Part shown: piece by piece, positions 1 to 4,557 of the stretch
How the letters are laid out: every line of letters begins with the position of its first letter
How positions within the stretch are numbered: the first letter of the stretch is position 1
NCBI GenBank assembly: GCA_937983305.1
Contig: CALKAJ010000016.1
Coordinates: 1 to 6,201, forward strand
DNA: 6,201 bases
Source: an uncultured Ignavibacteriota bacterium
GTDB taxonomy: Bacteria; Bacteroidota; Ignavibacteria; Tepidaquicellales; Tepidaquicellaceae
Direction: 5' to 3'
The notes under the pieces: generated by a model
The model's input: only the letters and a program-made list of their open reading frames with translations
Told to the model about the DNA's origin: nothing
The model's database searches: none
Position numbers and translations under genes: made by a program

Positions 1-382
1 CACTATTGATAATCTTTCTATAATGGTAGTCCCTTAATAACTTCTCGAAAAGTTCTTTGAAATGTAAATTTATGAAATGAGTTTTCAAAGCATCTACTTT
101 AGCAAATGGAGAGAGAACTTCAATTCTTTCATCATTATTTTTTTTGATTAAAAATCTGTTGTCGATCTCAAAATTTTTAAGATTGTCAGCAAATACTTCT
201 ATAATGAAAATTCCAAAAGATTTCTTAACTAAAACAAAATTTGGAATATCACCGTTAAGAAAAGGTTTATAAAACAATTCGTAGGAATCATCAAAGTCCT
301 TAAACAGTTCTATAACTTTCAATTCTGCTTCTGTTGGGTTCTCCTTAAGTATTTGGAGATATTCTGGATAATATTTTGCCAT
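1..382 (-). CDS. NERD-like nuclease-related domain protein, N-terminal part (runs off the window)
   Basis: This open frame starts at the ATG at 382-380 and is still open at base 1, giving 127 codons; it is too incomplete to judge full length. The order of features matches NERD domains, which are found alone or at the N-terminus of UvrD/DEAD-type helicases: an early helix with P16-T-E-A-E20, then F41-L-N-G-D-I-P-N48-F-V-L-V, then G57-I-F-I-I-E62-V, then a S91-P-F segment followed by a helix. In the PD-(D/E)XK core I would expect Asp at 48 and Lys at 64; here they are Asn and Phe, so the visible part may be catalytically dead. The start lies one base after the stop of the upstream nuclease gene, implying translational coupling, and I see no strong ribosome binding site. 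The family call is from remembered motifs and is moderately sure; the downstream domain is unknown. Confidence 0.6.
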   Translation of the reverse strand, partial: MAKYYPEYLQILKENPTEAELKVIELFKDFDDSYELFYKPFLNGDIPNFVLVKKSFGIFIIEVFADNLKNFEIDNRFLIKKNNDERIEVLSPFAKVDALKTHFINLHFKELFEKLLRDYHYRKIINS

Positions 383-383
383 A

Positions 384-1211
384 TCAATTAACCCGTTGCT
401 CTATAATATTTTGAATGTTAATAGGTAATTTATCAAGAAAATTATAACCAGTAGAATTCTCAATAGCACGAACAGAAGTTCTATATTTTTCCCACTTATC
501 AGACCTTACACCTTCAATATTAGGCATAACAACCGAGATGATTTGTGTGCTTTCATTCACATCCAACAGCGATTGTCCTTTTTCTAAAACAACAACTATT
601 TTGAAGCAACTATCAGGAACAACAATTTGATTACCTATGGTGGTTCTTTTTCTATTTATGCCACCAGCTATTACATAAAGTAACTTATTATATTTCTTAC
701 ATAAGTCTTCACAATGATATTCAAGGTTTAACCAAACCCCACGATTAAGGTCTGGTGTTTGAGGAATAATATTTGTTAATATGAAGGTAGATTTATTGTC
801 TTCAATCGTTTTAGTTCTTTCTTCTGACCTTACTAAATGCCCTCTATCGTATCCTGAATTAGTATAGTCTGAGTGCATCACCCTATAAAACCCAATTGGC
901 AAAGTTGTGTCGGTAATAAAATTCCCAGAATATCTATCAACATCTCCGAACCAATCAGAATTTAATTCCCAAGAAACCCAATTGGGAATATTTAAAACTT
1001 TGTTATAACTTAATACATATTGACTTCTTACTATTAAATAATCATCGGTAGTATCAGCATCAAACGGAACTCCAAGACTTACGTGTGTGCTTTGAATGTT
1101 ATAAGGATTAGTATTATTGTCTGGTGGATTAATTGAGCTATCAACTGGTGAAGCACAAGAAATCATTGTTATCAATAAGACTGTCAGTGTTGTTAGTTTG
1201 ATTATTCTCAT
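384..1211 (-). CDS. DNA/RNA non-specific endonuclease (NUC1/NucA family), predicted lipoprotein
   Basis: A 275-aa protein of the Serratia nuclease/NucA (beta-beta-alpha metal) family, which cleaves DNA and RNA without sequence specificity using a Mg ion. The active site is complete: D122-R-G-H125 with the catalytic His, N147, the metal-binding N156 and E164. Their spacing matches Serratia nuclease (R87/H89/N110/N119/E127) almost exactly. The N-terminus is a short basic segment, a hydrophobic stretch (about residues 6-17) and a lipobox-like M16-I-S-C19, so it should be exported and lipid-anchored at Cys19; Ala at +2 would allow outer-membrane sorting. The start overlaps the previous stop by four bases (ATGA) and has a strong AAGGAG site (complement of 1220-1225). 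Finding an envelope nuclease in the repressor operon of a phage-like element is unusual; it may be lysogenic-conversion cargo that degrades incoming or extracellular DNA (inference). Confidence 0.9.
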   Translation of the reverse strand: MRIIKLTTLTVLLITMISCASPVDSSINPPDNNTNPYNIQSTHVSLGVPFDADTTDDYLIVRSQYVLSYNKVLNIPNWVSWELNSDWFGDVDRYSGNFITDTTLPIGFYRVMHSDYTNSGYDRGHLVRSEERTKTIEDNKSTFILTNIIPQTPDLNRGVWLNLEYHCEDLCKKYNKLLYVIAGGINRKRTTIGNQIVVPDSCFKIVVVLEKGQSLLDVNESTQIISVVMPNIEGVRSDKWEKYRTSVRAIENSTGYNFLDKLPINIQNIIEQRVN

Positions 1212-1852
1212 GTTTTTATCTCCTTAACTACTTGAGTTACAACTCCTAATATTTTAAATTCATCTTCTTGAACTTCAACTTTGTTGGAATTGTCTTTACC
1301 AGACATTAACCAGACCTTACCGTTTTTTTTGTAGAACTTCTTAACTTGGATTTTAGATTGATAATTGACAACAACATTTTGCCCATTTAAAGGATTACTT
1401 TTTTTCCTAACAATAATACCAAAAGTATCGCCATTAACATTATCAAACAAATCATTTCCCTTAACTTTACAAAAGAAGTATTCACTTTCTGATTCAAAGC
1501 AACTTTCTATAACTGTTGGTTCTTGATCTTGGAGACCATTCTTTCTGCTTAAAACTGCAGGGTGGTTAAGTATTTTATGAATGTCGCCATTTAACTTATT
1601 GTGATTAAACGGTAAAGTAGTCTTGTGTTCGCTGAAAACATTTTGAAAATCCTCGTTTGCTTGAATATATAGAGCTATTTCATTTAAGGCATCTCTCACA
1701 AAAGATGCGTTCCTACGGGATGCTTCCTTTTGCAACAAGTCTAATATTTTGCTTGATTTAACATAACCTTGATGCTCCTTGATTAGAAGGTTCTTGGTTA
1801 AGTAATACAAATCATTATCATCTGCTATCATTATATATTCATCATAAGTCAT
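1208..1852 (-). CDS. S24/LexA-fold protein with replaced nucleophile (putative pseudo-peptidase)
   Basis: A 214-aa protein in two parts. Residues 1-105 are mostly helical, polar and unrecognised. Residues about 115-214 follow the S24 (LexA/UmuD/CI C-terminal) pattern: Y125-F-F-C-K-V-K-G132-N-D134-L, then G141-D-T-F-G-I-I-V, P154-L-N-G-Q-N-V-V-V, I168-Q-V-K171-K-F-Y, and the closing F199-K-I-L-G-V-V. Where S24 enzymes have Gly-x-Ser-Met this protein has Gly132-Asn-Asp134-Leu, so the nucleophilic Ser is absent. The general-base Lys171 is kept, 37 residues from position 134 as in E. coli UmuD. I see no Ala-Gly or Cys-Gly cleavage site at the usual distance upstream. It starts two bases after the stop of the UmuD-like gene and probably partners with it, for example as a non-cleavable dimer subunit (inference). 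The fold call comes from reading the pattern and has not been searched. Confidence 0.65.
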   Translation of the reverse strand: MTYDEYIMIADDNDLYYLTKNLLIKEHQGYVKSSKILDLLQKEASRRNASFVRDALNEIALYIQANEDFQNVFSEHKTTLPFNHNKLNGDIHKILNHPAVLSRKNGLQDQEPTVIESCFESESEYFFCKVKGNDLFDNVNGDTFGIIVRKKSNPLNGQNVVVNYQSKIQVKKFYKKNGKVWLMSGKDNSNKVEVQEDEFKILGVVTQVVKEIKT

Positions 1853-1854
1853 CT

Positions 1855-2286
1855 TTAGCTTCTACCATTTATTTTCTTTAAGTTATAAATTACAACGCCC
1901 AGAACTTGAAAGTTATCTTCAGGATTAACAACAATCGGGTCATAATCCATATTTTGAGAAAGCAGAATAGTTTGACCATTAACAGGCTTATAGGTCTTGA
2001 TTAGAAAATCACCATTTAGGTGTGCAACGATAATATCACCCTTTTGAGGTTGTAAATCGTGGTCAATTAAAAGTTTGTCACCTTCGGTAATAACAGGTTC
2101 CATACTTTTACCTGTGGCTTCAATAACATATCCATCTTTTGCTTTCTTGGCAACAGATTCAGGAACATCGTGGAATTCATATCCATCGTCATAAGGATTC
2201 CCAAATCCACAAGAAAAAGCAGAAATAAGTGAAGGTAATTTCACAAAATTTTCAATAGGTTCTGCATAAACTACTAAAGTTTCCAT
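1855..2286 (-). CDS. UmuD-like S24 family self-cleaving peptidase
   Basis: A 143-aa S24 serine peptidase about the size of E. coli UmuD (139 aa) and with no DNA-binding domain. The cleavage site C26-G27-F28 has the same Cys-Gly-Phe as UmuD. The nucleophile is Ser61 in G59-K-S-M62 and the general base is Lys97 in F94-L-I-K97. The end, F126-Q-V-L-G-V-V-I, is the typical last strand. In known relatives, RecA bound to single-stranded DNA stimulates self-cleavage, which activates polymerase V (UmuD) or inactivates a repressor (LexA/CI). No umuC follows; the next gene is a second S24-like protein. The upstream gene is a repressor lacking its own S24 domain, so this protein may act in trans on the lysogeny switch. 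The start at 2286 is set by GGAG (complement of 2292-2295), 5 bases away. Confidence 0.88.
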   Translation of the reverse strand: METLVVYAEPIENFVKLPSLISAFSCGFGNPYDDGYEFHDVPESVAKKAKDGYVIEATGKSMEPVITEGDKLLIDHDLQPQKGDIIVAHLNGDFLIKTYKPVNGQTILLSQNMDYDPIVVNPEDNFQVLGVVIYNLKKINGRS

Positions 2287-2312
2287 TTATTCTCCATTTC
2301 AAATATTTTACA

Positions 2313-2711
2313 TTATTTGGTTTTTTGACCTGCCAGAGCTTGTTGAAGAAGTTCCTTTATATCTTCACGCAAAAGCACACGGAGGTCTTTGACGAAAGGC
2401 ACTTGAACCATTTTCTCATAGGTAATAGAATGGATTTCTTCTTGTTCGGAATCCGGCATATTAAGTTTTTCACGGATTTTCTTGCCCGATTCATTCATAG
2501 CAAGCATCTCTCCGTTCCCGCTTATTAGCCAATCAATTGAGCAACCAGCATTATAAATCTTTTCTACAGATTCCGCACCGGGTACTTTTTTGCTTGCAAA
2601 CCACATAGAGACAGTGCTTGGACTAACGCCACAATCAGCAGCGAAATCTCTTATTTCATCGTAGGCAGCTACAACGAAAGTCTTTAACCGTTTCCCAAAT
2701 TCCATTTCCAT
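2313..2711 (-). CDS. CI/XRE-type helix-turn-helix repressor lacking a peptidase domain
   Basis: A 132-aa protein whose first 70 residues are a phage CI-type HTH. Helices lie at about F5-A16 and I20-C27, and the recognition helix follows in V29-S-P-S-T-V-S-M-W-F38. After it come V43-P-G, then the C57-S-I-D-W-L-I-S-G-N-G-E-M69 signature that commonly ends this domain in phage repressors. Residues 75-132 are charged and helical, probably for dimerisation, and hold none of the S24 motifs of full-length CI or LexA. It is the first gene of the leftward operon, 26 bp before the UmuD-like gene, and faces a region with palindromes, so it is the likely lysogeny repressor and autoregulator. ATG codons at 2711 and 2705 are both possible starts; neither has a strong ribosome binding site, which allows leaderless or weak translation. 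Confidence 0.85.
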   Translation of the reverse strand: MEMEFGKRLKTFVVAAYDEIRDFAADCGVSPSTVSMWFASKKVPGAESVEKIYNAGCSIDWLISGNGEMLAMNESGKKIREKLNMPDSEQEEIHSITYEKMVQVPFVKDLRVLLREDIKELLQQALAGQKTK

Positions 2712-2734
2712 TTTGTCTTAAACCTAATTAATTC

Positions 2735-2771
2735 AAAAAAAGTTCAAAAAAAATTGAAAATTTTGAAAAAA
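2735..2771. promoter_or_regulatory. Phased A-tracts (predicted curved DNA)
   Basis: Four A-runs lie on the same strand at 2735-2741 (7), 2746-2753 (8), 2757-2760 (4) and 2766-2771 (6). Their starts are 11, 11 and 9 bp apart, close to one helical turn, the arrangement that bends DNA. The block sits between the repressor start and the palindromes and could bring operators together, act as an UP-like element or bind a nucleoid protein. The runs are seen in the sequence; their function is inferred. Confidence 0.4.
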
Positions 2772-2775
2772 TCTC

Positions 2776-2806
2776 TTGTAATTTATCTCAAAATTAACTA
2801 TTTTTG
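2776..2806 (+). promoter_or_regulatory. Candidate rightward promoter
   Basis: TTGTAA (2776-2781) is followed after 17 bp by TATTTT (2799-2804), a fair sigma-70-like pair. The same bases also read as TTG-N20-TATTTTTG, which fits the TAnnTTTG -7 consensus of Bacteroidota promoters. The minus strand of 2789-2796 reads TAATTTTG, also TAnnTTTG, so a leftward promoter may be nearly back-to-back with this one. The dyad at 2791-2819 would cover the -10 and start point. In such AT-rich DNA these matches can arise by chance. Confidence 0.3.
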
Positions 2807-2819
2807 TATTAGTTAAATT
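2791..2819. promoter_or_regulatory. Inverted repeat, candidate operator 1
   Basis: TTAACTA (2794-2800) and TAGTTAA (2810-2816) are perfect inverted 7-bp arms around a 9-bp spacer. The symmetry extends to 9 of 10 positions per arm (2791-2800 against 2810-2819). It lies midway between the divergent repressor and RHH genes and overlaps candidate promoter elements, as an operator for the repressor or the RHH protein would. Confidence 0.45.
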
Positions 2820-2835
2820 TACATTTTTGTAAATT
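2816..2835. promoter_or_regulatory. Perfect inverted repeat, candidate operator 2
   Basis: AATTTACA (2816-2823) and TGTAAATT (2828-2835) are perfect 8-bp inverted arms with a 4-bp T spacer. The site overlaps the right arm of operator 1 and the possible -35 box of the downstream promoter. The 9-mer ATTTTTGTA occurs at both 2800-2808 and 2823-2831, 23 bp apart, tying the two sites together. It is unlikely to be a terminator: no coding gene ends here and no T-run follows. Confidence 0.5.
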
Positions 2836-2856
2836 CGACTCATTCAAAAATAGTAA
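2827..2856 (+). promoter_or_regulatory. Alternative rightward promoter next to the RHH gene
   Basis: TTGTAA (2827-2832) and TAGTAA (2851-2856) are separated by 18 bp. Transcription would start near 2863, giving a leader of about 30 bases before the ATG at 2894. The -35 box falls within perfect palindrome 2816-2835, so a bound regulator would block it. This is a weak consensus match only. Confidence 0.3.
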
Positions 2857-2893
2857 AATTTTGGAATTATTACAAGAACAAAATGAGGTTGAT

Positions 2894-3094
2894 ATGAAAA
2901 ATAATATTGGAAGACCCAAAGGTGAGAAAAAATATCACGTTATGCTCTCTATGAACAAGAAAGAGCATGACATGCTTGTTGCCTTTGCAGAGCTTGAGAA
3001 ACGCCCAAAGGCAAATGCGGCAGTAATGCTAATAAGGGATTCTTTGCAAGCCTTATTTTCAGGTCATAACAAAACAACTTTGAAGAACTGTTAA
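2894..3094 (+). CDS. Small ribbon-helix-helix-like DNA-binding protein (Cro-like position)
   Basis: A 66-aa basic protein. Residues K13-Y-H-V-M-L-S-M20 look like the short DNA-contacting strand of an Arc/CopG fold. Two helices follow: about N21-L34, which ends before R37-P-K, and A40-F55. The N-terminal G6-R-P-K-G arm is typical of DNA-binding tails. I chose the ATG at 2894 because GAGG (2885-2888) sits 5 bases upstream; a TTG at 2861 would add 11 residues but has no binding site and falls on the predicted transcription start. As first gene of the rightward operon, opposite the repressor, it occupies the place of Cro. It may bind the palindromes at 2791-2835 or 3106-3119 (inference). No sequence-specific family is recognised. 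Confidence 0.65.
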   Translation: MKNNIGRPKGEKKYHVMLSMNKKEHDMLVAFAELEKRPKANAAVMLIRDSLQALFSGHNKTTLKNC

Positions 3095-3105
3095 TTTGTC
3101 TATAC

Positions 3106-3119
3106 TTTAATCGATTAAA
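3106..3119. promoter_or_regulatory. Perfect 14-bp palindrome before the HTH gene
   Basis: TTTAATCGATTAAA is fully self-complementary. It ends two bases before the ATG at 3122, where a ribosome binding site would normally be; none is visible. A TATACT (3101-3106) directly upstream could be a -10 box, with TTGAAG (3080-3085) only 15 bp further back. A dimeric repressor bound here would control the genes from 3122 on independently of the first gene. Confidence 0.4.
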
Positions 3120-3121
3120 AA

Positions 3122-3451
3122 ATGAAACAACTAAGACATATAGAATCCGAAACAGAGCTTGGACCTTCTGAAGTAGCCAAAGTCTTAGAAGTAGCATATT
3201 CAAAAGCTAAAAAACTTATGGAGACAAATGAAATCCGCTCGTGGGTTGATACAAATGCAAGCGATGGCAGGAAGTATCTAAAAACCCTATATCGTGAAGT
3301 TTTAGCTTACCATGAAAGGAAACTTGAAATGCGTGATTTGGAAATCAAGAAGCCAAAGCAAAACAAATTGGTAAGAAGCAGACAAGAATCTGCAGTATTG
3401 TCAAATAAATCTATTGAAGAATTTTTCAGAACTGAAATTTTTGCCTCATAG
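3122..3451 (+). CDS. Excisionase/MerR-like helix-turn-helix protein
   Basis: A 109-aa protein. Residues about 12-65 fit the HTH_17/excisionase winged-helix pattern: L13-G-P-S-E-V-A-K-V-L-E-V-A, a second helix S27-K-A-K-K-L-M-E-T, a short wing carrying S47-D-G-R-K-Y, and the ending L56-Y-R-E-V-L-A-Y-H. Such proteins bind and bend DNA, as excision factors or as early-gene regulators. The tail (66-109) is rich in Lys and Arg with no recognised domain. No Shine-Dalgarno is seen before the ATG; a 14-bp palindrome fills that space. Its place after the RHH gene suits a second early regulator. No integrase is in the window, so an excisionase role is only a possibility. Confidence 0.6.
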   Translation: MKQLRHIESETELGPSEVAKVLEVAYSKAKKLMETNEIRSWVDTNASDGRKYLKTLYREVLAYHERKLEMRDLEIKKPKQNKLVRSRQESAVLSNKSIEEFFRTEIFAS

Positions 3452-3463
3452 AATAACTATGAG
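3445..3463 (+). other. Stem-loop overlapping the HTH gene stop codon
   Basis: CTCATAG (3445-3451) and CTATGAG (3457-3463) form a perfect 7-bp stem with loop AATAA. The first arm contains the TAG stop of the HTH gene. It is followed by an A/T-rich stretch but no clean U-run, so it would be at best a weak or attenuating terminator, or an mRNA processing site between the regulators and the downstream genes. Confidence 0.35.
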
Positions 3464-3492
3464 CTATTTATAAATAATGTAAGGATAAACTT

Positions 3493-3729
3493 ATGCAAAA
3501 TGCAGAATCAATCGAAAGGCTTACCGAGATTAAAGAGCAAATGCTTGAATTACTCGAAGAAGCTAAAGACCTTCTACCTGAAGGTATGACAAAAGAACGT
3601 GCTAAATGTTATTGGTACGCTCATATCAAAACAGCTATTCTTAAAGAACACGAATTTTTAGGTGGTTCTTTAGTAACTGTAGATGATACAATTTCAGAAC
3701 TTGGAGAAGATTCAAAGGAGTATGAATAA
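3493..3729 (+). CDS. Small acidic helical phage protein of unknown function
   Basis: A 78-aa protein I cannot assign to a named family. Residues 5-28 form an amphipathic, probably coiled-coil helix (I-E-R-L-T-E-I-K-E-Q-M-L-E-L-L-E-E-A). The motif E35-R-A-K-C-Y-W-Y-A-H-I45 and G57-G-S follow, and the end is strongly acidic. The layout reminds me of short conserved hypotheticals in phage early regions, but I cannot name one. AAGGA (3481-3485) lies 7 bases before the ATG. Its TAA overlaps the next ATG by one base (TAATG), so the two are translationally coupled. Confidence 0.75.
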   Translation: MQNAESIERLTEIKEQMLELLEEAKDLLPEGMTKERAKCYWYAHIKTAILKEHEFLGGSLVTVDDTISELGEDSKEYE

Positions 3730-3947
3730 TGCAACTAATCTTCACTTGCAACTCGAATGAAGACTTTGACAGGATGAAACTTATCATCAGTAAATCAAAG
3801 TTCAATGCAGATGCCTTGAATTATGAATATCGTTCTTTGTGTTTCCAATGCCGAGACAGACAGGATGCAAATGCATTGGAATTGAATCTTCTCCAAATAG
3901 TTAGTGACAATGATATTTCAGGATACTTTGAGTTGGAGGAAAAATGA
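3729..3947 (+). CDS. Small protein of unknown function, possible ferredoxin-like fold
   Basis: A 72-aa protein without a recognised family. Its pattern suggests strand (M1-Q-L-I-F-T-C), helix (E11-D-F-D-R-M-K-L-I-I), strand region (N31-Y-E-Y-R-S-L-C-F-Q-C), helix (D46-A-N-A-L-E-L-N-L-L-Q-I-V) and a final strand (G65-Y-F-E-L), a beta-alpha-beta order like small ferredoxin-like or ACT-like domains. Three Cys (7, 38, 41) include a C38-F-Q-C41 pair, too few for a convincing zinc site unless it dimerises. AAGGAG at 3715-3720, inside the previous gene, sets the start. Its end overlaps the next gene by four bases. Confidence 0.7.
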   Translation: MQLIFTCNSNEDFDRMKLIISKSKFNADALNYEYRSLCFQCRDRQDANALELNLLQIVSDNDISGYFELEEK

Positions 3948-4360
3948 GAAGGTTATTTAGTCAAACCGATGAACCATCAACTTGGTTTTCAGAAGAAGAA
4001 GATTGGAATACTCCAGACGGTAAAGTAATAGCAGTATGGGAAGGATGTATTTTAAAAGAAAAAGAATACTCCGATTTTATAAGCTTTGTCAAAAATGAAA
4101 TTGATTCAGATGTTGAGCCAATTGGAAGTTTCAAGACAGCAGAAGATAGGTCGGTTTTTGTTTTCTTGGTCAAAACCAATGTAGCACGATTCTCCACTTG
4201 GCGATTCAGATTACCGGGTATGCGTTGGTGGTTCGATATGTTTTGGGATGTAAACGGCGGTAGGAGTGTTTCCGAAATGGAAATAGTCCCTATCATAGCA
4301 AAATTAGGTTTGAAAATCAATGGAGTAACCCAAGATGTATATGATGAAGTTGAATCCTGA
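3944..4360 (+). CDS. Tryptophan-rich protein of unknown function
   Basis: A 138-aa protein I do not recognise. It has seven Trp residues (14, 21, 32, 86, 95, 96, 101). The most striking part is residues 84-106, where F-S-T-W-R-F-R-L-P-G-M-R-W-W-F-D-M-F-W combines aromatic and basic residues and is followed by a V103-N-G-G loop. The N-terminal 25 residues are acidic. No signal peptide or membrane helix is evident. Strong GGAGG (3935-3939) lies 4 bases before the ATG, and the ATGA overlap with the upstream stop shows operon membership. A surface rich in Trp and Arg could suit nucleic-acid or protein contact, such as an anti-host factor, but this is speculation. A long reading frame on the opposite strand is a by-product of its composition. 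Confidence 0.75.
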   Translation: MRRLFSQTDEPSTWFSEEEDWNTPDGKVIAVWEGCILKEKEYSDFISFVKNEIDSDVEPIGSFKTAEDRSVFVFLVKTNVARFSTWRFRLPGMRWWFDMFWDVNGGRSVSEMEIVPIIAKLGLKINGVTQDVYDEVES

Positions 4361-4544
4361 ACAAGTATCAGATATGTATGAAATCCGTGAGAACCTGCGT
4401 GAGCAAGGTATCAGAAAACCTATAACTTGGCAGGTAAGAGAAGCAATCGCAGATTACATTAGCAAGAATAAAAACGAAAAAATCCCTTTGACTGGTACTC
4501 AAAAGGATTTTAAAAATCATTATAATTTTCAACTACAAAAATAA
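4335..4544 (+). CDS. Small protein of unknown function, possible RHH-like
   Basis: A 69-aa protein whose start overlaps the preceding gene by 26 bases. ATG codons at 4335, 4341 and 4344 are all possible; GGAG (4322-4325) lies 9 bases before the first, which I prefer. The segment I29? to I42 (P-I-T-W-Q-V-R-E-A-I-A-D-Y-I) resembles the strand-plus-helix of ribbon-helix-helix proteins, but the helix before it (residues 8-23) makes this uncertain. The C-terminal third is polar and probably flexible. It ends directly in the ribosome binding site of the DUF932 gene, so the two are likely coupled. Function unknown. Confidence 0.65.
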   Translation: MYMMKLNPEQVSDMYEIRENLREQGIRKPITWQVREAIADYISKNKNEKIPLTGTQKDFKNHYNFQLQK

Positions 4545-4557
4545 GGAGAATTTTCCT

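Noticed and set aside
1855..2286. Calling the S24 gene umuD of a polymerase V operon
   Set aside because: The motifs fit UmuD, but no umuC follows in the window and the context is a repressor operon, so only UmuD-like is justified.
2325..2528. 67-codon plus-strand frame inside the repressor gene
   Set aside because: It lies antisense to the well-supported HTH repressor, has no ribosome binding site and no recognisable pattern.
2816..2835. Rho-independent terminator at the perfect dyad
   Set aside because: The stem is AT-rich, no gene ends nearby on either strand, and no T-run follows; an operator is more likely.
2861..2893. TTG start that would lengthen the RHH protein by 11 residues
   Set aside because: It has no ribosome binding site and coincides with the predicted transcription start; the ATG at 2894 has GAGG 5 bases upstream.
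2949..3203. 84-codon minus-strand frame across the RHH and HTH genes
   Set aside because: It crosses two plus-strand genes and their intergenic palindrome and gives a Leu/Arg/Gln-rich product typical of a shadow frame.
3961..4320. 119-codon minus-strand frame
   Set aside because: It is fully antisense to the 138-aa gene, which has a strong GGAGG and overlaps its neighbours; the antisense frame has no such context.
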